A stretch of 64,000 bases of DNA, from NCBI RefSeq assembly GCF_048544455.1, contig NC_133537.1, positions 75,030,166 through 75,094,165 of the forward strand. Direction: 5' to 3'. Position 1 is the stretch's first letter, and every line of letters starts with the position of its first letter. The notes under the pieces were generated by a model. The model searched no databases, was not told the origin of the DNA, and saw only the letters and a list, made by a program, of their open reading frames with translations. The stretch is from Silene latifolia (taxonomy: Eukaryota; Streptophyta; Magnoliopsida; Caryophyllales; Caryophyllaceae). This document shows positions 48,290 through 58,490 of this stretch, piece by piece. The translations under genes and the position numbers were made by a program.

Positions 48290-48600
48290 AGTTGCATAAT
48301 CTAAGACGGTTCTTATAAGTACCGTTGTAATTGTGAAAGGATGCATGAGGAGAATAATGGTCAAACAACCAATAAATAGGGCATGCATTGGTAAACTAAA
48401 ATCACAAACTTTTCAGTTTTCACGGTGGATCTGTTTTTACAACGGCTTTAAGAAACACCGTTGTTAATTGGTATAATATGACAACGGCTTTAAAATAACC
48501 GTTGTTGATATATGTAATATGATAACGGCCTAACAAAGAACCGTTATCATTTTGTCTTATTAATATTATAACGGTTCCAATTCTTATTATCTTATTATGC
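48290..48600. repeat. CACTA motif cluster upstream of TNP2
   Basis: Copies of ACGGTT/ACCGTTGT in both orientations (ACAACGGCTTT, ACCGTTGTTAATTGG, AACCGTTGTTGAT, GAACCGTTATC). Lies just upstream of the TNP2 start at 48153, and is probably the right subterminal region and promoter zone. Confidence 0.75.
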
Positions 48601-48652
48601 CATTTCCATTCTTTTTTATTATTATAAGTAGAAAGTTAGTCATTATAATATT

Positions 48653-48667
48653 TTATTTGGTGGATTG
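48653..48667 (-). repeat. Candidate degenerate right CACTA terminus
   Basis: TTATTTGGTGGATTG against the expected TTATTTGGCGTAGTG: 12 of 15 positions match. No clear 3-bp duplication (TAT on the left, CAT here). Weak. Confidence 0.3.
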
Positions 48668-48782
48668 CATTTGAGTGTAAGGACTTAATTAAAACGTAGT
48701 AACAAATAACATAAATAATTAAACTTTAATTCAAATAACTACCATAATCAAAATACAACTCATAATGTCAGATATTAAAGAC

Positions 48783-49232
48783 TTAATTAGAATATGAGGA
48801 ACAATTACGATAGTCTTCATGCCCCATTTCGGCATAGATCAAGTCGTAGATCGACTCTTCATCATCAGCGGGTAGCGCAGGTGGAATGGCCTCTTTCTCC
48901 CATGACATAGGCACGGTGGAAGGAATGTGATGCCTCCTGTAATGTGTCAGCAGACAATGATCAACATGGGTCGCAACCCATAGATAAGGGCCCTTTTGTT
49001 TAGCATCCGAATAGAAGTCCTCTTTCCCCGCAAATCTAGCCCCTAATGTTCTTGCCTGACGAAAACTATCATGGCAGTTGGCTTCATCAAACTCGATAAA
49101 AGTGAAGCCTACTGTAGATACCTCATTTCTGCACCTCCCGCAAACCACCCGGTGATGATTGGGCCGCATGTTTGGTACGCGGTACGATTTGTGATAGTTC
49201 GTAAGTTTATCGTCAAGTGATTCCTCAAACAC
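48783..49232 (-). pseudogene. Unrecognised ORF fragment, cut by O1
   Basis: 150 codons open on the minus strand, truncated at its 5' side where the O1 LTR begins (a TAG lies just upstream and there is no ATG). It ends at about 48783 with YRNCSSYSN. It contains a two-Cys pair VVCGRCRNEV, then FIEFDEANCHDSFRQARTLG, a His-rich THVDHCLLTHYRRHH and an acidic tail PADDEESIYD. The Cys/His content could be a metal-binding fold. I do not recognise the family. It lies outside the candidate CACTA end but could equally be a CACTA-borne or captured gene. No signal peptide or membrane segment. Confidence 0.45.
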
Positions 49233-49540
49233 TGATGTCTACCTCTTAGTTGTCATCTACGCGCCGATACGGTCGTCTTGACAGTAATTAGAGTACATTT
49301 GGAGTCCGGGCCTTAAACCGTTTTCATTTTCTGATAACCGCTAAATCCCGAGTCAGAATGTTCTGGAATGTTCCGGATATTTCTATTCCATATTTTATAA
49401 ATCTTTCACAATCTTTTATTCTTTGGTAAACAATTTCCCGTAATATTCATACAAAATATTAAGGAAAATAAGATTATCCCGTCATTCCATAAACCAAACA
49501 CGGAAATCTTTCTTCCGCAAAAGGAAACCACTTGGGAACA

Positions 49541-49595
49541 GACGCAGCAGGTGCTGCGCCTCTTCCAAGAGACGCAGTGACTGCTGCGCCTCTTT
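49541..49595. promoter_or_regulatory. O1 LTR dyad block 1
   Basis: GACGCAGCAGGTGCTGCGCC and GACGCAGTGACTGCTGCGCC, 30 bp apart and each followed by TCTT(T)CCAA. Each is an imperfect palindrome (GCGCAGCA/TGCTGCGC type). The block ends 57 bp upstream of TATAAATAG. Confidence 0.8.
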
Positions 49596-49651
49596 CCAAG
49601 GCCTTTTGTGCGTATTTTTCGTATCTTTTCCCTATTCCTTCACGTGATTAG

Positions 49652-49660
49652 TATAAATAG
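49652..49660 (+). promoter_or_regulatory. O1 LTR TATA box
   Basis: TATAAATAG, preceded by CACGTG (49641-49646), a G-box core. Confidence 0.7.
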
Positions 49661-50103
49661 GAGCCTTCGCTCCTCATATTTCTCACGTGAGTGTCCGCCC
49701 TTATCTTCTCCCTTTGCATTCTAGACCACGTTCTTACTTTTTGGCGTCGATGTGCTTGAACTTTCGACCACGTAAGCTCGGATCCTTCTGAGTACCATCC
49801 TCGTTTGCATGACCGACCAATTTGACCAACTCCACAATCAATCAACTTAACTAATCTTAATCGTTTTCCTCTTACGAGGGCACTTTCGTTACATTCGAGT
49901 CGAGCATCACTAATCGTAAACTTAGTTCATCTCGTTTCGTCAAACATGTAAGTCTGAGGGTGTAAATGTCTCTTTTATTATTGTTATTTACTTTTTGTAT
50001 CATTAATGTAAGGTTTATGTCGAAAATACTTGTAAAAACCGATTTCTAAAACCGTGCTTTAAAACCCTTTTTACGGATTACCAGAAGACAGACGTCGAGA
50101 AAG

Positions 50104-50158
50104 GACGCAGCAACTGCTGCGCCTCTTCGAAGGACCGCAGTACCTGCTGCGCCTCTTC
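50104..50158. repeat. O1 LTR dyad block 2
   Basis: GACGCAGCAACTGCTGCGCC and GACCGCAGTACCTGCTGCGC, again about 30 bp apart with a CTCTTC spacer. Confidence 0.8.
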
Positions 50159-50710
50159 ATGAGGCTGCTGCAGTTCCTGCTTCCTTTCTTCTTCCTTCGT
50201 CCTCTGTAAATTCGTTTGCTTTTATTTGTTTTCGTTTATTCTTCAATTCTTTGACATACAATCATAATAATTTCACATATATATTGTTTAAACATCATTA
50301 ATAGGTTTAATTCATCTTTAAATTTCACTTAAATCCCTTATAATCTAATATTTGTGGGTTTTCGTCATTAAACTCAGTTCGGGTTGTAGAAATTCGATTT
50401 GTTCATATTAAGTTTCTGGAATTCGACCTTTGATATATTTCCATTTGTCTATTCGTCATTAGTTCGTCATTAATTCATCATGTTTAACCTATTTAGTTCA
50501 CCTATGTCACTAATCAATCTTTCATCCATGTAAATAATTCGTTCGTATCCGTCTCATCCATGTTTTATTGCTTTTATGACTCTTTCACATGTAATTAATG
50601 TATTAAATCACTTCCATCCGAGTGAATATTCGTAATCAATCCTTAAAATCATCAATTAACATTAACGATTTGCAGTTCCGGCTTCACAGCCATAACTCAC
50701 CCTTGGAACA

Positions 50711-50769
50711 GACGCAGCAACTGCTACGCCTCTTCCAAAGAGCGCAGTCCTGCTGCGCCTGTTCCAGGT
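50711..50769. repeat. O1 LTR dyad block 3
   Basis: GACGCAGCAACTGCTACGCC and GCGCAGTCCTGCTGCGCC, 30 bp apart. Blocks 1-3 are spaced about 563 and 607 bp. Confidence 0.8.
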
Positions 50770-51451
50770 TGATTTCTGCCTCTGAACGTCCGTTCTGCCT
50801 TGACCTAGTTTAATTAAATTACGTATAATCTACTATTAACCGTATTATCGCCTACTCATTTGTTCGTTAATTTATTCTTTCTCTCAAATTATCCGTTTTA
50901 GGAGTATTTTCGACATAAATCACTAAACCCGATGTAATTATTGTATTCTTTATTGTATTTATCATTGTATTTTGTATCATTTGTATGTTTTCACATGTAA
51001 TTGAACCTTAATTCCCAACTTCGACCTAATTGTATGCTAAATTAATTGTTTACCAACTTAGTTAATCTTCACATGCTAGGATTAAAACTTGGATGTTGCA
51101 TTGCATGCATATAATCGACGATATATCAAGTACGAATAACTTCCCTAATCATTAGTAGAGGCCGCTATCGAGGCGGGCGGGATAAGGTGTTCGATCAAAA
51201 GAGCTTCCTAATACGTACCCTCACCCCTTACTCCAGATCTCTTTGAACATCCGTGTTCATTGGCATCCACGAGAGTCATTCTAGACATAGAATGCTAAGG
51301 GTAACGAGTTCTTGGTGTTCATGTCACTACTTTGTGTCTTGACATGACACGAGGTATTCGAACGGTTCCAATTTCCCATAAAAATTGGTGGCGACTCCAC
51401 AAATGCAAACGCTTGTTTCCCAAGCGCCCCCGTGGCCCCATGTCCACAGTT

Positions 51452-51469
51452 TGGCGACTCCGCTGGGGA
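51452..51469 (+). other. O1 primer binding site (tRNA-Arg)
   Basis: TGGCGACTCCGCTGGGGA, three bases after the LTR end; the Ogre-type tRNA-Arg site. Confidence 0.92.
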
Positions 51470-52240
51470 TAATACACTTACGTGTAGCCAAAAGGATGAA
51501 ACTTGAACAAGGTTAGGGAATAGTTTGTACAAGGCAATTGTCGGTTTCCATAACTCGGTCTTCCTAGACCGTTTATTCGGCCTTCCTAGGCCCAACCCAA
51601 CCCATTCGACCAATCGTCCCGTCTAAACGGTCCTAATTCTTATTTGGGCCTAAGGATGGATAGCGATTGACGTCATCCATACCATGATGCTTACTCTTGT
51701 TTGTATCAAGGACCTTCACTACTTGAGGAAATGGACTAGGAATTGGCCTTACTCTTGTTTGGTACGAGCCTCTCCACAGACTTCGGGTTTGATTGTTCGG
51801 TATGGCAACCCACCATTTAAACCAAAACCCTTTTAAATGCACTCAGCATCCCGTTATAATGCTTGTATAAATGTTTGTACCTTACGTGATCACCATTTCT
51901 AAACAAAACCATGACGATTTTTATAAAATCAAAACCTCTTTTAAAATGTAAATTTCGAAAAAGGCCCATCATTAGCGCAAAACCAAGTAGAAACTCTGTC
52001 AATTTGTCGAGTCAAATCTCGGGTCCAAGCCCATTTCAAAAACTCACTTCGAGTCCACTCCTACAACTACACTATAGTTGGCTAGGACGCACATTTTCAA
52101 ACTTGGTCTTTTCTTCAAAAGCTCACTGACATAAGTGGCACACACCCACTTCACGAGTCAAAACTTTTTTTTCTTAGTAAGTGTGCTAGAATGGTCACTC
52201 GTGTTTTGATTCGTCGTCGATCTCTTATCCAGTTTCCAAG
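51470..52240 (+). other. O1 untranslated leader
   Basis: No supported ORF; Ogre elements may carry an extra ORF here but none is readable. Frames on either strand are short and unrecognised. Confidence 0.5.
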
Positions 52241-54837
52241 ATTCCTGAAACAAGCGACGCGAACTTCAATCAACTCCAAGATAGTAATGATCGAATTCTA
52301 GCCGCGTTGGCTCAAATCCAAGTTACTCAAGACCAAGTGCATGATCTCCTTGACACCATCGAGGGCCGGATCTATACCGTAGAAACAAGGATTCCTCCTC
52401 GAGAAAGTGAAGTCGTTGACGACTTCGTGAATGATTTCAGGGACGACAACCTTCCCATGGGTGTGACTGCAGCTGAAAAACGACTCCAATACTTAGAGGA
52501 GCAATTGATATACCTTAAAGGGGATGACATTTATAGGGAGAATAATCGCAAGTATGAGGCCGTAAATTCCAAGTTGCCAACCAACTTCAACATGACGGAT
52601 ATCCCTAAATTCAAGGGGCATGAGAACCCTTTGAACCATATCCGTGCCTTCAAGGATTACATGTCTATCAAAGGCATCAAACCCGAGATGTTCTTAAGGA
52701 TCTTTCCTTCATCTCTTTACACCATCCCAAAGCAATGGTTCTACTCTCTAGAACACAAGAAGATAGCTACTGGGAAGATGCCGCGATCGAGTTTGCTAAG
52801 CAATATGCGGATAATGCTGAGATCCAAGTTAACATGCGCACTCTAGAGGTTCTTACCCAAAATGACAAAGAAGGTTTCACCAACTTCCTAAGTAGGTGGA
52901 GGAAGACTAGTACCCAACTAGTTGAATGCCCGGATGAGGCTACCCTTGTGGAGAAATTTGTGGACAACTTAAAGCCCATCTATGCCAATCATTTGAGGTA
53001 CCAAAACATTAAAACTTTCAAGGACTTAACCGTACTAGGAACAAGGATCGAAGATGACATCTGTAAAGAGCTCTTGTCCAAAACGGTAGGTCGAGGATAT
53101 CAAGGCTCAACAAGTCATTCTTACGGCTCCTCTAGCAAGACCGATGAAGTTAACCTCCTCGAGCCATCCAAGAAGAGTACCCCACCAAGGAAGTTTACAA
53201 ATCTTGGGGACACATACTCCAATGCTCTAAAAAAGCTAATGAAACAAAGCAAACTCCAACCCATAGGACCTACTCCCGAACCTGAAAAGAAGTCTAAGTT
53301 CTGGGACGAGAACTCGTACTGTGAATATCATAGGGGTAAAGGGCACGACACAGAAAAATGCTACAAATTGAAAAATGTGCTTCAAGACATGATAGAGGAT
53401 GGTCGACTACCAATACCGCCGGGAGGTAAGCCTAACAACACTCAGAATCCTCTTGGAATTCTAGTGATCACAAGTGGAGAATCTACCTTAGATTATTCAC
53501 ACCTCATTTCTCCAGTTGAAAATGAAATCCACGCAATCGAGAATGAAGGGTTATACTCTACCATTTCCCCTACCATCGCCGACTTCATTACATGGGCAAG
53601 AAGTGTGGATAGGCAAGTTTGGGAATTAGAAAATGGGGTGACAACTTTACATGACCCCAATTCAACACCCAAAGAACATGCGCCATTAATCTTTTCTCAA
53701 AATGCCACTATGCAAGAAATAGTCGCCGTGGTTGATAAACTAGTCGGCCAAATCATACGACTAGAGGACGAGATCATGAGAATGAGGGAACTAGCTACAA
53801 TCAATGGAGTATGGGACGATGATGATGAGGACGAGTATCTCATTGAAAACTGCCTAGTCAAAGAAATAGTCCAAAATGGTGGAGACCAAGATGTGGACCA
53901 CCTAACTCGTTCGGGGCGTCCATATCAAAGTACTACTCAAAATGGTCCAACCAACGTTGTCACACCAAATGATAACGAAGATGACTCCACTGATCATTTG
54001 CTCAAGAAATTACAGAAGACAAAGGCTGATCTTTCAGTCTGGCAACTAGTAGCAAGCTCATTCCCACATCGCCAAGCTTTACTGCAAGCTTTGGCCAAAC
54101 TAAATATAGCGTATAACTCCACACCCGACGATGTAGTCAACTTGGTCTTCCAAGAATCACCGAAGCTAAGTAATCCTATTACTTTCTCAGACGAAGATTT
54201 GCCACCCTTTGGCGCTAGTCACAACTTGGCTCTTTACATCACCGTCATTTGCTTAAAGAAGAATGTGCCAATGACCTTGGTAGATGATGGCTCCGCGGTC
54301 AACGTCATACCCCTGAAAACGGCATACAAACTAGGCATGAAAGAGTCGGATTGGACCTCTACCAATCAAGGTGTTCGTGCATATGATGGTACACGACGAA
54401 AGGTCGTAGGACTCGTTAACCTAACCATAGCCACAGGGCCAATTGAGCAAAAGGTTTACTTCCAAATAGTGGACATTGAAGCTTCCTTCAACATACTTCT
54501 GGGAAGACCTTGGATTCACGCTTCCAAAGCGGTAACATCCACTCTTCACCAAAAGATCAAAATTCCACTAAATGGCAAAGTGGTGACGATCACTTCGTCA
54601 CCCATTAAGACGATAATCGAAAAGAAGTCAAATAATCAAGTCCTTGCGGATCCAGTATATGAACTTGGGGGCTTTCAAAGCATAAGTGTCATAGAAAGTG
54701 AATTGGCACCCCTATACTACGATCCATATTCCAACTTGGTGGTCAACCACATACTCAAATCCCAGGGATACTTCCCTGGAATGCCTTTGAACCCTATCCG
54801 AAGAAACACCTTCGCACCCTACAAGGAAGGCAACTAA
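52241..54837 (+). pseudogene. O1 gag and protease (frameshifted)
   Basis: The frame is open from about 52241 through QVTQDQVHDLLDTIEGRIYT; the true start is upstream and unclear. Gag domain: PKFKGHENPLNHIRAFKDYM and KQWFYSLEHKK. A frameshift near 52765 moves to the frame that continues FAKQYADNAEIQVNMRTLEV and GFTNFLSRWRKTSTQLVECP. Cys/His segment at about 53320: YCEYHRGKGHDTEKCYKLK, a Tat/Ogre nucleocapsid motif. Protease at about 54270-54560: TLVDDGSAVNVIPLKTAYKL, with catalytic D in DDGSA (G replaced by D at the first glycine position compared with the usual DGGSA), and FNILLGRPWIHASKAV. It ends at TAA near 54837. Confidence 0.88.
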
Positions 54838-55370
54838 AAAAGGATACCACTTGGGCTAGGATACAAACCCACTAAAGAGGAAGTTCTCGAGATGCTTGCT
54901 TAAGTTCAAAACCGTAAATACGTAGGAGTCCAAATGCGACCCTATCTCCCTACCCTAAATGGATACTTTGTTAAGGAAGGAAGTCTAGAACTCTTTCACG
55001 GATTTCCTAAACCTTGGCACTATCTCGAAAGGAAGCTAGCCGGAATCGAGATCTTTCACGATTGCTACTTCATTCCTCCAGAAACGGTTCCTACCGTCAA
55101 AGCTCGTCAAGCACCTTGCTTAGACGAACAAGCTGTTAGTCTATTGTTTGGAGAAGATCGATTTGTTAGAGCCGCGCAGGATGAGATCATTACTATGATA
55201 CTTCAAGACGACCACTTCAAACCTACCACGTTAATCACAGAAACAAACACTTCAAACCTACCGCGTTAATCACAGAAACAAACACGAATCAGCAGAAAGG
55301 ATGGAGAAAGTCAATCAAGTGGACCAACAACCAAGGAAGACTCTTCAAGCTCACCATTGGAGAAGGAGAG
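54838..55370 (+). other. O1 protease-RT linker, possible Ogre-type intron
   Basis: Protein-like pieces are scattered over frames with stops (MRPYLPTLNGYFVKEGSLEL, FHGFPKPWHYLERKLAGIEI). Ogre elements are known to carry an intron between the protease and RT regions, and this interval occupies that position. A direct duplication CGCGTTAATCACAGAAACAA-like occurs at about 55226 and 55260. Splice sites cannot be decided by eye. Confidence 0.45.
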
Positions 55371-56312
55371 ATGTTCAAAGGAGAACCAGAAGACGATAAA
55401 TTCGAGTCAGAGTCGGAGTCGGATTCTGAGTCAGCGTCTAGAGAAGTCACTAAGGAGTCTCCTCCTGTCGTCATCTCCATTCCCTTTGTTTCTCCTAGCT
55501 TAGTCTCAAATAGCAACAGTAGTTCGGGAAATGTCCCAACAACTGTACCTTTACCGCCACTGACCACAGAGCAGATGGCTTCTTTGTTTCAACTTTTCTC
55601 AAACTTTAATATGAATAAATCAGGTTCTGCTTACTCTTTGTGTTATTTTGAGTGCAATTCTGTTTACGATGATATTGAGGATGACCCAAACCCAGACTGA
55701 ATTGAGATACCTCCCTACATAGCCAACAAAATACTACAAGAGGGGGAAGGGGGGCCCGTAATAGAGAACACTGAACCCATCAATGTAGGAACCGAACTAG
55801 AACCCCAAGAACTTAGGATAGGGACTACCTTGAGCCCCGCCGAAAGGGCCAGTTTCATATACCTCCTAAACGAGTTCAAAGACGTTTTCGCTTGGTTCTA
55901 CAAAGACATGCCAGGGATCGACAGGGATATCGCCGAACATAGAATCCCAATTAAGCCAGGTTTCAAGCCCGTAAAACAAAAACTTCGTCGAATGAGGACA
56001 GAATGGGCTCTCAAGATCAAGGAAGAAGTCGATAAGCAATTCAAAGCTGGATTCATCAAAGTTTCCGAGTACTCTAACTGGGTAGCCAACATAGTACCTG
56101 TACCCAAAAAGGATGGGAGAATTCGTGTTTGTGTTGATTTTAGAGACTTAGAAAAAGCAAGTCCTAAAGATGACTTTCCTCTACCACATATCGACATATT
56201 GGTAGACAATACCGCAGACCACGCGTTACTATCCTTCATGGATGGGTACGCGGGCTATAACCCAATCAAAATGGCCATAGAAGACATGCATAAGATCGCC
56301 TTTGTCACTCAA
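55371..56312 (+). pseudogene. O1 reverse transcriptase, 5' part (cut by R1)
   Basis: A Ser/acidic region (ESESDSESASREVTKESPPV) leads in one frame, through a single TGA at 55698-55700, to the RT start. RT motifs: FKDVFAWFYKDMPGIDRDIA, HRIPIKPGFKPVKQKLRRM, VPVPKKDGRIRVCVDFRDL, SFMDGYAGYNPIKMA, then KIAFVTQ where R1 inserts. The polymerase aspartate motif (YxDD) lies beyond R1 and is not seen. Catalytic function is lost by the stop and the insertion. Confidence 0.9.
56308..56312 (+). repeat. R1 left flank, candidate target duplication
   Basis: CTCAA before the R1 LTR; the partner lies outside the window. Confidence 0.5.
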
Positions 56313-56343
56313 TGTAATACTCCGTATTTATGAGTCTTTGGGT

Positions 56344-56489
56344 ACTCTATCGAGTAGGCCTTACTCTGTCGAGTAAGGGTAAGTTGCGTTTTAGAAAAGT
56401 TTCTGACCTGTTGGGTACTCGATCGAGTAACTAGGGTACTCGATCGAGTAAGGGGTACTCGATCGAGTACCTTGGGTACTCGATCGAGT
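56344..56489. promoter_or_regulatory. R1 LTR dyad array (2 + 4 sites)
   Basis: Sites start at 56344, 56363, 56417, 56438, 56457 and 56478 (steps 19, 54, 21, 19, 21). The first two are degenerate (ACTCTATCGAGT, ACTCTGTCGAGT); the last four are exact ACTCGATCGAGT, mostly within TACTCGATCGAGTA. The array ends 53 bp upstream of TATATAA. Confidence 0.88.
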
Positions 56490-56542
56490 AGCGGCAGTTT
56501 TTCTGGGAGTTTTCTCGGGTTTTGTTAATTATGCGATTAAGA

Positions 56543-56549
56543 TATATAA
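56543..56549 (+). promoter_or_regulatory. R1 LTR TATA box
   Basis: TATATAA downstream of the dyad array; presumed U3 promoter. Confidence 0.6.
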
Positions 56550-57662
56550 CCTTCGTCGTTATTATTCTAAACACTTTTGCAAAACCTAATTTACTGTTTA
56601 AGAGAGAAAGCAAGTACGTTCTTAATCCTAATCGCATTGTTAGCAATTCCCGGAGTTTGGAAGGTCGGTTCTCATCGTCGGTTATACCGTTGAGATCCTT
56701 GCGTCGAGGGTAAGATCTATGTACCCTTTTTGTTGTCTTTCCTTTGATTTGGTTAAACCCTAACATAGGGATTTGGGGGGTTTTTGAGTAGTATGTGATT
56801 TGGTAGCATTTGTATGTTGTATGATAGGAGGAGGTTTCACAGAGGAAGCTTTTTGATACAAAGCAGAGAGACCGTACGATTGTGTGCTTTCCGGGTAGGA
56901 TTTCTACTCGGTATTAGTCCCATAATGGGATGATTGTTGATGTGTTGAGATTGATTGTTTGATATAGTAGTTGTATTGTGACGGTTGTGATTGTGATTGT
57001 GATTGTTGTCTATGGTTCTCGAGGCGTGTCCTCGGCTGAGTGGGGTCACTTGCGGGAGTGGCTTCACGCCCTAGTTTCGCCTTCTCGTGGAACCCACGAA
57101 GGGATGTGCACATTAATGGACAGGGTTATCGCTCACTATGTGGAGCGGGGATTTGGTGGGTATGGCTGCGGTCCCCCTTTGGAGTGGCTGGTCCAAAGTG
57201 GACGTCAGTGATTGAGATGATTGGAATTGGCGTGATTGTGTGTGTGTGTGTGATTAAGGTCTGTTTATCTTATTGTTGATATATATTGAGTTGTGTGATT
57301 AGTATCGCCCCCGGTTGTTGTTTTGTTAACTGCGGTGATCCATTCGGGGATGGTGAGCAGATATTGAGCGGTATGAGATGAGTCTTGGGATATTTGGGAT
57401 TGCCACGATATGATGATAGAAGTCTTCTCGTAGCTTAGTAGTTTCTTTACATTTCGATTAGAACGATGCTTGATCAGTTTGAGAACATGTATTATACTTT
57501 TGGTTTTGGTTTTGAGAATTGTAACCCTTCACTAAGTATTTATATTTAAACGTTGTTTCTTCATTGTTTATTTGATTATCATTGCCTCGGGTAACCAAGA
57601 TGGTAATATCTTCATACCTGAGTGGTCCTGGTAAGGCACTTGAAGTATGGGGGTGTTACAAA

Positions 57663-57673
57663 TGGTATCAGAG
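57663..57673 (+). other. R1 primer binding site (initiator-Met)
   Basis: TGGTATCAGAG, two bases after the LTR end. Confidence 0.9.
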
Positions 57674-58144
57674 AGACGATCCTGAAACCTGTAACCAATG
57701 AACCTAATGAACATAGGGAGTCAATTAAAATGAACCCGGGGTAAAAGTTGTAGGAGCTAATGCAAAGGCTTGGGAGACGTCCTAAAGTCGCGAACTTGCC
57801 CTACAATTTTGAACCGGTCACATGGGGGGTGTATGCCAAGGTCGTATGTGTTGTTTGGTTAGCTTGTGTAAGAATGTGATGAAGTGTGTGTAATTGTTGG
57901 ATGTTTGAAGTAGAAAGTTGAGAATGTGAAATAAAGGTTAATGATATATGTAGACTTGTTGTTGGAATGAAAACATGTTGGATGTTTACAATGTGGCGTT
58001 TAATAACATGATATAATGATTTCGTGAATCGTATGAAAAGATGCGTAGCATTACATGCTTAGCTATGATACAATGTTGGTTTTATTAAGTTTTAGCATGT
58101 TAGCATATGATATAGCATGCGGGTAGCATTTCTGAGTTAGCATG
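57674..58144 (+). other. R1 leader, proximal part
   Basis: About 470 bp with no ORF; GT-rich. I see no further structure. Confidence 0.5.
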
Positions 58145-58408
58145 ACTCGATCGAGTGGGACTGACTTGATCGGGTGGGTTTTTGACGATTTTGAGTCCAG
58201 AATCGTGTTTTTGGGCACTCGATCGAGTACCTCGGGCACTTGATCGAGTAGGGGGTCACTCGATCGAGTAGCCTTGCTACTCGGTCAAGTATGTTAGAGA
58301 TCAGAAGGTCTGTTTGGGGTCTGATGTTGGAGCACTCGATCGAGTATGGTGGGCACTCGATCGAGTAGCCCGTTACTCGATCGAGTATGTTTGGGCACTC
58401 GATCGAGT
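58145..58408. repeat. R1 leader dyad array (2 + 4 + 4 sites)
   Basis: Sites start at 58145, 58164, 58217, 58238, 58258, 58279, 58334, 58355, 58375 and 58397 (steps 19, 53, 21, 20, 21, 55, 21, 20, 22). Seven are exact ACTCGATCGAGT; the variants are ACTTGATCGGGT, ACTTGATCGAGT and ACTCGGTCAAGT. The array ends 82 bp before the gag ATG. Confidence 0.88.
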
Positions 58409-58490
58409 AGGTTCTGGGCAGCGTGTTTTCTTGTTTTGAGGTTTTGGCGCGTATGTTTATATCCACCCCTTTTTCTGATATAGTTTCAAG

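Larger units (their letters stand above)
49233..51448 (+). repeat. O1 5' LTR (about 2.2 kb, left edge approximate)
   Basis: The right end TGTCCACA lies just before the primer site. The left end is set at TGATGTCTACC, where the unrelated minus-strand ORF stops. Contains three blocks of GC-rich dyads and a TATA box at 49652. No coding content. Confidence 0.7.
56313..57660 (+). repeat. R1 5' LTR (1348 bp)
   Basis: TGTAATACTCCG...GGGGGTGTTACA. Contains the dyad array, a TATA box and a central CGTGGAACCCACGAAGG block shared with S1. Short ORFs are spurious. Confidence 0.9.

Noticed and set aside
56344..58408. CRISPR-like array (regular short repeats with spacers)
   Set aside because: Repeats are 12-14-bp palindromes with 5-10-bp spacers, inside plant LTR retrotransposons; no cas genes, eukaryotic context.
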